Shown here piece by piece: positions 34,597-42,150 of a stretch of 64,000 nucleotides of DNA. Made by a program: the position numbers and the translations under genes. The stretch's first letter is position 1, and the number at the start of each line of letters is the position of its first letter. The DNA is taken from the NCBI RefSeq assembly GCF_018069895.1, contig NZ_JAGQDH010000008.1:83594-147593 (forward strand), in the 5' to 3' direction. This DNA is from Roseovarius autotrophicus (lineage in GTDB: Bacteria; Pseudomonadota; Alphaproteobacteria; Rhodobacterales; Rhodobacteraceae). The notes under the pieces were generated by a model. That model saw only the letters and a program-made list of their open reading frames with translations. It searched no databases and was not told the origin of the DNA.

Positions 34597-35486
34597 GACG
34601 CTGCCTGACGCTCGCCAAGCGACAGCGTATGCGCGCGCAGCCACTGCATGAAGCCGCGCGGATCGCTTTCGAGCATCGTCATGCGTTCGGCGGGAATAGG
34701 GGCGCCCACCACCGGCTTTTGCGGGCGCTTGCAACTGCGCACCACCTCGTGCAGCAGGAGGCCCTGCCGCATCGTCGCCGAGATCCGGTTGGCCATCTGA
34801 TACCAGCGCGAATTCGCACCGGGAAAGTAGATCGGCACCACCTGCGCGCCCGACCGGCGGATCATCTGCGCCGTGAACACGGCCCATTCGCGCTCGATCA
34901 CCGGTCCGAACAGCGTATCGGATGACGCCACCACCCCAGAGGGAAAGACGCTGATCACGCCGCCGTCGCGCAAATGCGCCATCGCCTTGGCCCGCATTTC
35001 CACCGATTTGCGCTGCGCCTCGGGGTCATGCGGAAAGGGCACCGGGATCATGTAGGAGGCCGCCACCTCGTCGATGCCAGTCAGAAGCGCGCGCGTCAGG
35101 ATCTTGTAATCCGTGCGCCGCTTTCCGATCAGATCGGCCAGGATCATCCCGTCCACAAGGCCATGGGGATGGTTCGCCACCACCACCACCGGCCCCTCCG
35201 GCGGAATGTTCGCCACCTCGTCGTCAGGCGTCAGCAACGGAATGCCCATCGTATCGAGCGCCGCGCGCCAAAACGCCTGTCCCGTCGGCGCACCGCTCTT
35301 CTCGAAGGCGCGGATCATGCGCAGGATCGTCAGCTTGCCCGTCATCCACTCCATCGTGCGGATGATTCTGGCGGTCGACGGATCGTCGAAACTGTTGGCA
35401 TAGGTCAGGCTGCGGCGGTCATACTTGGTGAAGAGAACCTCATCCCCCCCCTCGTCGCCGGTTTGTGGCTGCGCCTTGGTGCTCAC
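34593..35486 (-). CDS. Lysophospholipid acyltransferase family protein
   Basis: The 297-aa protein has the acyltransferase block NHPHGLVDGMILAD near residue 104, a H-x5-D variant of the usual H-x4-D seen in hemolysin/OlsA-like members, and the second block FPSGVVASSDTLFG near residue 180. It would esterify a lyso-lipid with an acyl chain at the inner membrane, possibly in ornithine lipid or phosphatidic acid synthesis; the acceptor is not known. It is the last gene of the chvI-chvG-hprK-rapZ-EIIA-HPr unit, 38 bp after the HPr gene. Confidence 0.8.
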   Translation of the reverse strand: MSTKAQPQTGDEGGDEVLFTKYDRRSLTYANSFDDPSTARIIRTMEWMTGKLTILRMIRAFEKSGAPTGQAFWRAALDTMGIPLLTPDDEVANIPPEGPVVVVANHPHGLVDGMILADLIGKRRTDYKILTRALLTGIDEVAASYMIPVPFPHDPEAQRKSVEMRAKAMAHLRDGGVISVFPSGVVASSDTLFGPVIEREWAVFTAQMIRRSGAQVVPIYFPGANSRWYQMANRISATMRQGLLLHEVVRSCKRPQKPVVGAPIPAERMTMLESDPRGFMQWLRAHTLSLGERQAAS

Positions 35487-35524
35487 TCGGTCCGTTCCGT
35501 TTCGTTCTGTCAGGGGCGTGCGGC

Positions 35525-35803
35525 CTACATCTCCTCGCCAAACCGGTCGGCGACAAGCGCGGCCAGAGCGTCGGCAAGCGGTTCGGCATCGGCCCCAGTA
35601 ATCTCGACGTCAATAGTGCTTCCCCGCGCCGCTGCCAACATCAAAAGCCCCATGATGCTGTCACCCGAGGCCGATTGTCCGCCGTGAAGCACCTCTGCCT
35701 GGGCGTCAAAGCCCTCGACCACCTCGACGAACTTGGCCGCAGCGCGGGCATGCAGCCCTTTTTCGTTGACGATTTCGAGCTGCCGCCGCGTCGTTTCCGT
35801 CAT
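35525..35803 (-). CDS. Phosphocarrier protein HPr (regulatory PTS)
   Basis: The 92-aa protein carries the phosphorylatable His18 (EKGLHARAAAKF) and the regulatory Ser49 region (SGDSIMGLLMLAA), which HprK phosphorylates in organisms having both. In alphaproteobacteria this HPr belongs to a regulatory phosphorelay rather than a sugar uptake system. The presence of the EIIA, RapZ and HprK genes in the same unit supports that. Enzyme I is not in the window. Confidence 0.93.
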   Translation of the reverse strand: MTETTRRQLEIVNEKGLHARAAAKFVEVVEGFDAQAEVLHGGQSASGDSIMGLLMLAAARGSTIDVEITGADAEPLADALAALVADRFGEEM

Positions 35804-35814
35804 GGTGCGATCCC

Positions 35815-36207
35815 TTACTGCGCTGACACATTGTGACTGTCGATATACTTGCGCCCCGCCTCGAGCGCAGCCCTAACCGCGTCGGGCACCGGGCGGTGGC
35901 GGCTTTTGGCCAGCTTGATCAGCATCGGCAGGTTGGCCCCATAAAGGATTCGCCGGTTGTCAGGTTGGCAGGCGCGCAGCGACAGGTTCGATGGCGAGCC
36001 GCCGAAGATATCGGTCACCACCACCACCCCGTCGCCCGTGTCAACGGCATCGGCGGCGGCGCAGATTTCGGCCTGCTTGTCGGCGCGGTCGTGGTCGCCC
36101 TCCACGGTTACGGCCACGATTCCACCCTGCGCGCCGACCACATGCTCGACCGCTCTCAGATACTCGCGGGCCAGCCCGCCATGCGCCACGATCACGATGC
36201 CGATCAT
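35815..36207 (-). CDS. PTS EIIA component, mannose family (regulatory)
   Basis: The 130-aa protein is a stand-alone EIIA of the mannose type, with the phosphorylated His9 ([14 protein letters not shown]) and the [16 protein letters not shown] motif near residue 65. No EIIB or EIIC partner is present, so it most likely acts as a regulator, receiving phosphate from HPr. It starts 4 bp before the end of rapZ and is followed by the HPr gene after 11 bp. Confidence 0.9.
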   Translation of the reverse strand: MIGIVIVAHGGLAREYLRAVEHVVGAQGGIVAVTVEGDHDRADKQAEICAAADAVDTGDGVVVVTDIFGGSPSNLSLRACQPDNRRILYGANLPMLIKLAKSRHRPVPDAVRAALEAGRKYIDSHNVSAQ

Positions 36208-37115
36208 GACCGGTCACTCCCCGGCTCGCGCCGCTCGATTTCCCGATGCCTTATTGACACCGGCCAGCCCTGTTCTGCAAGCCTTGCCGTCAGCATTTCC
36301 GCAACCGCGACACTTCGGTGTTGCCCGCCGGTGCAGCCCAGACCGATCGCGAGATAGGCCTTGCCCTCGGTCTCATGCGCGGGCAGCACCAGATCGAGCA
36401 GCGCGCCAAGCCGCCCAAGGAACGCGGCAAGGCGCGGATCGGCCTCGACATGCGCGCGCACTTCGGGTGCGCGCCCGTCCAGCCCGCGCAGCGCGTCGAT
36501 CCAGTGGGGGTTGCTCAGAAAGCGGCAGTCGAACACCATGTCCATGCCGCGTGGCAGGCCGCGCTTGTATGAAAACGACTGCACAGAGATCGCGAGCCGC
36601 CCTGCGCCCTCGGGCGCAAACCAGCGCGCGAGTTCCGCACGCAGGTCGTTGGGGGACATGGTCGAGGTGTCCACCATGATATCCGAGCGGGCCCGGATCG
36701 GGCCGAGCAGGTCCATCTCCTGCGCAATGCCGACTTCGGGGCTGTCGGCCGGGGACAGCGGATGGCGCCTGCGGGTCTCGGAGAAGCGGCGAAGCAGGAT
36801 CTCGGGCTGGCAATCAAGGTAAAGAACCTGCATCACGCCGGGTGGAGCGAAGGCACCGCTGTCGATCACCTCGATCAGCGCCCGGGTCGAGAAATCGCGG
36901 TTGCGCACGTCGATGCCAAGCGCCAGCGGCCGTTCCGCTCCATGCCCGTCAAGCAGACGCGGCAGGAACGACATCGGCAGGTTGTCGATCGCCTCGAAGC
37001 CCAGATCCTCAAGCACGTTGATCGCCGTGCTGCGTCCTGCGCCCGATGGGCCGGTGACCAGAACCAGCGGGCAGGGGGGCTTGGGGGGCGGGGCAGGGGT
37101 CATCTTGGTGGTCAC
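36204..37115 (-). CDS. rapZ: RNase adapter protein RapZ
   Basis: RapZ (YvcJ/RapZ family) is a nucleotide-binding protein which in enterobacteria guides RNase E to a small RNA. The 303-aa protein has a P-loop near residue 22 (GPSGAGRS), in which the usual lysine is Arg28, then [13 protein letters not shown], and the C-terminal [17 protein letters not shown] motif. Its target in alphaproteobacteria is not known, but it is regularly encoded with HprK and HPr. Both ends overlap neighbours by 4 bp (hprK and the EIIA gene). Confidence 0.93.
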   Translation of the reverse strand: MTTKMTPAPPPKPPCPLVLVTGPSGAGRSTAINVLEDLGFEAIDNLPMSFLPRLLDGHGAERPLALGIDVRNRDFSTRALIEVIDSGAFAPPGVMQVLYLDCQPEILLRRFSETRRRHPLSPADSPEVGIAQEMDLLGPIRARSDIMVDTSTMSPNDLRAELARWFAPEGAGRLAISVQSFSYKRGLPRGMDMVFDCRFLSNPHWIDALRGLDGRAPEVRAHVEADPRLAAFLGRLGALLDLVLPAHETEGKAYLAIGLGCTGGQHRSVAVAEMLTARLAEQGWPVSIRHREIERREPGSDRS

Positions 37116-37564
37116 ATTTCTTCCGACAGATAGCCATCATGTCTCAGATAGAGCAGGATCGCGGCCGGAAAATAAGGAAATGGCGCGTTTTTGATCAGGG
37201 GCAGCCGAATCCCGACCAGTTCCGCGGTCTCAGGCGGTGGCAGCCGCGTTGTGGCCTCGGTGTCGAGATCGACCACAAGCGCGACCTGCACTGGCCCGGT
37301 GGCGGGCATCTGCAGAATGCCCATGCCGCGCGCCTCGATCTTGCCATGGATCGTTTCGGGTGCCTGCGCCATCACGCGTGCTCCCTCTCGCCAGAGTCGG
37401 GTCCGGTCATCGGCCACCAAGTCTGCGCCAAGGGCCAGAAGTTGCAGTGCGAGGCCCGACTTTCCCCGCCCCGACGCACCCCTTATCAGCACCGCGCGCC
37501 CGTCGATGGCGACGCAGCTTGCGTGAAGCACGACACCGGACCCGACAGTATCGGTGCCCCTCAT
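37112..37564 (-). CDS. hprK: HPr kinase/phosphorylase HprK, short alphaproteobacterial form
   Basis: The 150-aa protein keeps the catalytic C-terminal domain of HprK but lacks the N-terminal domain of the Firmicute enzyme, which is usual in alphaproteobacteria. The P-loop is GASGRGKS (residues 29-36), followed by VADDRTRLW and a [12 protein letters not shown] motif. It would phosphorylate HPr on Ser49. It lies 5 bp after chvG and overlaps rapZ by 4 bp, tying it to the ChvGI sensor system. Confidence 0.9.
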   Translation of the reverse strand: MRGTDTVGSGVVLHASCVAIDGRAVLIRGASGRGKSGLALQLLALGADLVADDRTRLWREGARVMAQAPETIHGKIEARGMGILQMPATGPVQVALVVDLDTEATTRLPPPETAELVGIRLPLIKNAPFPYFPAAILLYLRHDGYLSEEM

Positions 37565-37569
37565 CGTGA

Positions 37570-39282
37570 TCAGACCGGCAGGCCCACGACAAACCGTGCT
37601 CCAAGCGGTTCGGATGTGGCATCGGCATGGGTCGGGCGGATGTTCTCTGCCCAGATCACGCCCTCATGCGCCTCGACGATCTGTTTGGATATCGCCAGGC
37701 CCAGACCGGAATTGTTTCCGAAATCACCCTCTGGCCGTTCCGAGTAAAAGCGCAGGAATATCTTCTCCAGCGCCTCGGGCGGGATGCCCGGCCCGGTATC
37801 CTCGACCACCACCAGCACACGATTGGCGCGGTGGCGCGCCCAGATCCGGATGGCATCGCCCTCGTCGCAAAAGCTGATCGCATTGGTGATCAGGTTGACA
37901 AAGACCTGTGCCAGCCGCGCCTCCAGCCCGGTGATAAGGACCGGCTCCTTGGGGAAATCGGTGATGAATTCGATGCCCTTCTTCGCGGCCTCCTCGCCCA
38001 GATACGAGCCGAGATTGCGCAAGAGCGTGACGAGATCGAAAACCTCCTGGGTTTCCCGCACAAGTTCGCTGTCAAGCCGCGAGGCGTTGGAAATGTCACT
38101 GACCAGCCGGTCGAGACGGCGCACGTCGTGCTCGATCACCTCAAGCAGGCGCTCGCGCTGGTCCTCGCGCTTGGCAATGCGCATCGTGCCGACGGCCGAG
38201 CGCAGGCTCGCGAGCGGGTTCTTGATCTCGTGCGCCACGTCGGCGGCGAACTGCTCGTTGCTTTCGATCCGGCTGTAAAGCGCGCCCACCATGCCGCGCA
38301 GGGCGGCCGAAAGCCGACCGATCTCGTCGGGGCGCGCGGTAAGGTCGGGAATGCGGATGCGCCCGCCTGCCCCCTTGGCGCGGTTGCGATCGCGCCCGAT
38401 TTCGGCCGCCGCCGCCAGGTCGGCCAGCGGGTTCGAGATGGTGGAGGCCAGAACAAGGCTCAGCCCCACCGATATCAGCGTGGCGATGAGGAACATCTCC
38501 AGGACGCGCTCTCGCTCGACGGCGGACAGCCGCGCGATCTCGCCCGAGGTATCGGCCAGCGCGATCACGCCGACCGGGGTGCCTGCCCGCATGACCGGGG
38601 CGCTTGCCGCAACGATCACCTCGGACGTGCCCCGCTCGATGCGGGCCTGTGCCCCCCCGTCGAGCGCCGTCGCCGCCATGTCGCGCAGGCGGTCGGTCAT
38701 GGCCTGTTCCGGCGACTTGGCTGCTTCGGTCGCGAAGGGCCGCGAAATCACCGCCCAGATACGCGATATCAGGTCCGTCAGCGGCGTGTCCGGCAGCGAT
38801 TCAACATGGCGGGGGCGCGGCAGGTTGCCTGACTTCCGTCCCACCAGGTTGCCCTCGGCATCGAAAAGAAAAAGTTCCGTCCCCGCGCGTACAGACAGCC
38901 GCTCAAGCGTATCCGATACGTCGATCCCGTCGCCGGTGACAAGGTTGACCGGCGCGCTCTGCGGCAGGCGCGCGGCCACCACATCGGCGGTAAGAGAGGC
39001 GCGTTCACGCAGCCCGTCGATCGTCTGATCGACCAGCGAGCTCTGGGTGCCGTTGAGATGGAGGATGCCGATCACGAGAATGTTGAGCGCGATCAGGTTG
39101 AAGGTGACGATCTTGCGCGTCAGCGGCGAGCCGCGCAGCGACAGCCAGCCACGCCGCGCCCGCCGCGCGGTGATTTCGCTGTCCTCCACGCGATCAGGCG
39201 CGACGAAATCGTCGCCAAGGACCAGATCGCCTTCATTTCGCGGTGGCATGTCGCGCACCTTCATCCCCTCGGCAAGGGCCAT
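37570..39282 (-). CDS. chvG: Sensor histidine kinase ChvG
   Basis: The 570-aa membrane kinase has helices near residues 57-76 and 262-282 flanking a periplasmic domain, a HAMP segment (about 283-340), the phosphorylated His351 in AADVAHEIKNPLASL, and ATP-binding boxes (VNLITNAISF, EDTGPGIP, NNSGLGLAIS). ChvG/ExoS proteins respond to acid or envelope stress and control exopolysaccharide and central metabolism genes. The start shares one base with the chvI stop (TAATG). hprK follows. Confidence 0.9.
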   Translation of the reverse strand: MALAEGMKVRDMPPRNEGDLVLGDDFVAPDRVEDSEITARRARRGWLSLRGSPLTRKIVTFNLIALNILVIGILHLNGTQSSLVDQTIDGLRERASLTADVVAARLPQSAPVNLVTGDGIDVSDTLERLSVRAGTELFLFDAEGNLVGRKSGNLPRPRHVESLPDTPLTDLISRIWAVISRPFATEAAKSPEQAMTDRLRDMAATALDGGAQARIERGTSEVIVAASAPVMRAGTPVGVIALADTSGEIARLSAVERERVLEMFLIATLISVGLSLVLASTISNPLADLAAAAEIGRDRNRAKGAGGRIRIPDLTARPDEIGRLSAALRGMVGALYSRIESNEQFAADVAHEIKNPLASLRSAVGTMRIAKREDQRERLLEVIEHDVRRLDRLVSDISNASRLDSELVRETQEVFDLVTLLRNLGSYLGEEAAKKGIEFITDFPKEPVLITGLEARLAQVFVNLITNAISFCDEGDAIRIWARHRANRVLVVVEDTGPGIPPEALEKIFLRFYSERPEGDFGNNSGLGLAISKQIVEAHEGVIWAENIRPTHADATSEPLGARFVVGLPV

Positions 39283-39983
39283 TATTCCTCGTTGTAACGA
39301 TACCCGATCCCGTAAAGCGTCTCGATGGCCGAGAATTCGGGATCGACCATCCGCAGTTTCTTGCGCAGTCGCTTGATGTGGCTGTCGATGGTGCGATCGT
39401 CCACATAGACCTGATCGTCATAGGCCACATCCATCAGCTGATCGCGGCTCTTGACGAAGCCGGGCCGCTGCGCGAGGGCCTGAAGCAGAAGGAATTCGGT
39501 CACCGTCAGGGATACGTCCTGCCCTTTCCATGTCACGGAATGGCGCAGCGGATCCATCCGCAACTCGCCCCGCTCGATCACCTTCTGATCTTCGGTCTCG
39601 GCCACGATGCTACCAGCCACGGCCTCCTGCCGACGCAGAAGAGCGCGGATGCGCTCGACCAGAAGCCGTTGGGAAAACGGCTTTTTCACATAGTCATCGG
39701 CACCCATGCGCAGGCCGAGAACCTCGTCGATCTCATCATCCTTCGAGGTCAGGAAAATCACCGGGATCTGCGATTTCTGCCGCAGGCGCTGCAACAGGTC
39801 CATCCCGTCCATGCGCGGCATCTTGATGTCAAGCACCGCCATGTCCGGCAAGTTCTTGGAAAAGGCGTCAAACGCCTGCTGGCCATCGTTATAGGTTTCA
39901 ACCTCGAAGCCTTCAGCCTCGAGCGTCATCGAGACAGATGTCAGAATATTCCTGTCATCGTCCACCAGGGCGATTTTGGACAT
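39282..39983 (-). CDS. chvI: Response regulator ChvI
   Basis: The 233-aa OmpR-type regulator has a receiver domain with Asp52 ([12 protein letters not shown]) and Lys102 in the VKKPFSQ motif, and a C-terminal winged helix ([20 protein letters not shown] region). It pairs with ChvG. It is the first gene of the minus-strand unit and faces pckA across a 368-bp gap, the usual alphaproteobacterial arrangement. Confidence 0.94.
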   Translation of the reverse strand: MSKIALVDDDRNILTSVSMTLEAEGFEVETYNDGQQAFDAFSKNLPDMAVLDIKMPRMDGMDLLQRLRQKSQIPVIFLTSKDDEIDEVLGLRMGADDYVKKPFSQRLLVERIRALLRRQEAVAGSIVAETEDQKVIERGELRMDPLRHSVTWKGQDVSLTVTEFLLLQALAQRPGFVKSRDQLMDVAYDDQVYVDDRTIDSHIKRLRKKLRMVDPEFSAIETLYGIGYRYNEE

Positions 39984-40351
39984 TTGGTGATCCTTATGCT
40001 GCTCGTGTTATCCGTTTTTTGCCATCATTATGCTCAGTTTCAGTCTCTTTTAGCAATCCAATTCTGCGAATCAGCCGGGGTGATCCGCCTCCAGTAAGGC
40101 AGAAATTTCTTGCTGATGACTAAATTGACTCAGTTTTCCGCTTTCGGGCCCGTCCGCTCAAAGCCCGGCACGGGGTGGTTGCGCTAACGTTCAGGCTGGT
40201 TGCGCTAACTGTGTGTCGCCGCTCTGTTATTTCATGAAACCATCATGTTAAGACCGCGGCAGCCGGGACAGAGTGCCCGACCGGTGCCCGTGGTGGCACC
40301 CTCTTTTACAACCGCGCCGTGTCGCGGTGTGATCGCAAGGAGCATGACAGG
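39984..40351. promoter_or_regulatory. Divergent chvI/pckA intergenic region
   Basis: The 368-bp region has no supported gene. It is A+T-rich near chvI and should hold the chvI promoter. Nearer pckA it contains two 13-bp direct repeats (40176-40188 and 40197-40209) and a palindrome TTTCATGAAA (40230-40239). AAGGAG at 40337-40342 precedes the pckA ATG. I see no tRNA-like or riboswitch-like structure in it. Confidence 0.6.
40176..40209 (+). promoter_or_regulatory. Two 13-bp direct repeats upstream of pckA (candidate operators)
   Basis: TGGTTGCGCTAAC occurs twice, starting at 40176 and 40197, exactly 21 bp apart or two helical turns. Each copy resembles a LacI-family operator of the GTTAGCGCTAAC type (10 of 12 positions over its last 12 bases). 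The second copy contains TTGCGC, which could be the -35 element, with TGTTAT at 40225 as a weak -10. A LacI-type regulator of central carbon metabolism, such as CceR of Rhodobacter, is a candidate by inference. Confidence 0.55.
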
Positions 40352-41950
40352 ATGACAATCGGACGGGTCAATCCGGATTTCCGGCTGGAGGATCAGGGCA
40401 TCACCGGTCTGGGCAAGGTGCATTACAACCTGCTCGAGCCGGCGCTCGTCGAGGCCGCGCTCAAGCGCGGCGAGGGCACTCTGGGCCGAGGCGGCGCGCT
40501 TCTGGTGTCGACCGGCAAGTTCACGGGGCGCTCGCCCAAGGACAAGCACATCGTGCGCACGCCCTCGGTCGAGGATACGATCTGGTGGGAAAACAATGCC
40601 GCCATGTCGGCGCAGGGGTTCGACGCGCTCTATGACGACATGCTGGCCTACATGAAGGATGGCGAGGTCTTCGTGCAGGATCTTGTCGGCGGGGCCGATC
40701 CTGCGCTGTCGATCAATGTGCGCATGGTTTCGGAACTGGCCTGGCACAGCCTGTTCAACCGGACCATGCTGCGCCGCCCCGAGCGTGACACGCTCGACAG
40801 CTTTGTTGCCGATTTCACCGTGATCAACTGCCCCGGCTTCAAGGCTGACCCCGAGAAACACGATTGCCGCTCCGAGACGGTGATCGCGATGAATTTCGAC
40901 CGCAAGCTGATCCTCGTGGGCAACACGGAATATGCCGGCGAGAACAAGAAATCCATCTTCACCCTGCTCAACTACCTGCTGCCGGAAAAGGGCGTGATGC
41001 CGATGCATTGCTCGGCCAACCATGCGACGGGCAATCCGGTCGATGCCGCCATCTTCTTTGGCCTCTCGGGCACCGGCAAGACCACGCTTTCGGCCGATCC
41101 CGCGCGCACGCTTCTGGGCGATGACGAGCATGGCTGGTCCGACAAGGGCACGTTCAATTTCGAGGGCGGCTGCTATGCCAAGACCGTGAACCTCAGCGCC
41201 GAGGCAGAGCCGGAAATCTATGCCACCTGTTCGATGTTCGGCACGGTGATCGAGAACATGGTGTTCGACCCCGAAACACTGGAGCTTGATTTCGAGGATG
41301 ACAGCCTGACGCCCAACATGCGCTGCGCCTACCCGCTGCATTACATCCCGAACGCCTCTGAAACCGCCATTGGCGGGCATCCCAAGAATGTCATCATGCT
41401 GACCTGCGATGCCTTTGGCGTGCTGCCGCCGATCTCGCGGCTGACGCCTGCGCAGGCGATGTATCACTTCCTGTCGGGTTTCACCGCCAAGATGGCGGGC
41501 ACCGAGCGTGGCGTGACCGAGCCGCAGCCGGTATTTTCGACCTGCTTTGGCTCCCCCTTCATGCCACGCCGCCCCGAGGTCTATGGCAATCTGCTCAAGG
41601 AAAAGATCGCCAGGCACGGCGCATCCTGCTGGTTGGTGAATACCGGCTGGACGGGCGGGGCCTATGGCACAGGCGCGCGGATGCCGATCAAGGCCACTCG
41701 CGCGCTGCTGACCGCCGCGCTTGACGGCTCTCTGGGCGCGGTGAAGTTCCGCAAGGATCCGAATTTCGGCTTCGAGGTGCCGGTGTCGGTTCCCGGCGTG
41801 GCCGAGGTGCTGCTCGATCCGCGTCGCACCTGGTCGGATCCCGACGCCTATGACCGGCAGGCGGCGAAACTGGTGCAGATGTTTGCCGAGAATTTCGCGC
41901 AGTATGTCGATTTCATCGACGAAGACGTGAAGGCCGCCGTGATCGGTTAA
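40352..41950 (+). CDS. pckA: Phosphoenolpyruvate carboxykinase (ATP) PckA
   Basis: PckA converts oxaloacetate and ATP to phosphoenolpyruvate, the entry to gluconeogenesis. The 532-aa protein carries the family blocks [15 protein letters not shown] near residue 52, the [17 protein letters not shown]-loop near 231 and the [16 protein letters not shown] block near 258. I chose the ATG at 40352, the family start after AAGGAG. It is divergent from chvI and ends in a strong terminator. Direct repeats upstream suggest carbon-source control. Confidence 0.97.
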   Translation: MTIGRVNPDFRLEDQGITGLGKVHYNLLEPALVEAALKRGEGTLGRGGALLVSTGKFTGRSPKDKHIVRTPSVEDTIWWENNAAMSAQGFDALYDDMLAYMKDGEVFVQDLVGGADPALSINVRMVSELAWHSLFNRTMLRRPERDTLDSFVADFTVINCPGFKADPEKHDCRSETVIAMNFDRKLILVGNTEYAGENKKSIFTLLNYLLPEKGVMPMHCSANHATGNPVDAAIFFGLSGTGKTTLSADPARTLLGDDEHGWSDKGTFNFEGGCYAKTVNLSAEAEPEIYATCSMFGTVIENMVFDPETLELDFEDDSLTPNMRCAYPLHYIPNASETAIGGHPKNVIMLTCDAFGVLPPISRLTPAQAMYHFLSGFTAKMAGTERGVTEPQPVFSTCFGSPFMPRRPEVYGNLLKEKIARHGASCWLVNTGWTGGAYGTGARMPIKATRALLTAALDGSLGAVKFRKDPNFGFEVPVSVPGVAEVLLDPRRTWSDPDAYDRQAAKLVQMFAENFAQYVDFIDEDVKAAVIG

Positions 41951-41976
41951 GGCCCCACGGTCTGCTCACAGAGCAT

Positions 41977-42015
41977 AGGGCCCGCCGCGTTGATCGCGGC
42001 GGGCCCTGGCTTTTT
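41977..42015 (+). terminator. Strong rho-independent terminator after pckA
   Basis: A perfect 13-bp stem (41977-41989 with 41995-42007), with a 5-nt loop, is followed within 3 bases by five Ts. It lies 27 bp after the pckA stop. Confidence 0.85.
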
Positions 42016-42109
42016 GCCGCGACAACATAGCCCCATGGCCCGCGCCGCATCCTGGCTATCGGCTGTCGCGAACATACGCGAAGGTAGGCATGGGCGGCCC
42101 TAGCATCAT

Positions 42110-42133
42110 GGGGATCGCGTGACACGCGTCCCC
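42110..42133 (+). promoter_or_regulatory. Near-perfect inverted repeat before the FAD/GcvT oxidoreductase gene
   Basis: GGGGA-T-CGCGT, a 3-base centre, and ACGCG-TCCCC pair over 10 bp with one bulged T. The element ends 17 bp before the start codon at 42151, just upstream of the AAAGG ribosome-binding site. It could be an operator or a 5' leader hairpin; nothing in the sequence decides between them. Confidence 0.4.
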
Positions 42134-42150
42134 TTGCGAAAGGTATTCCC

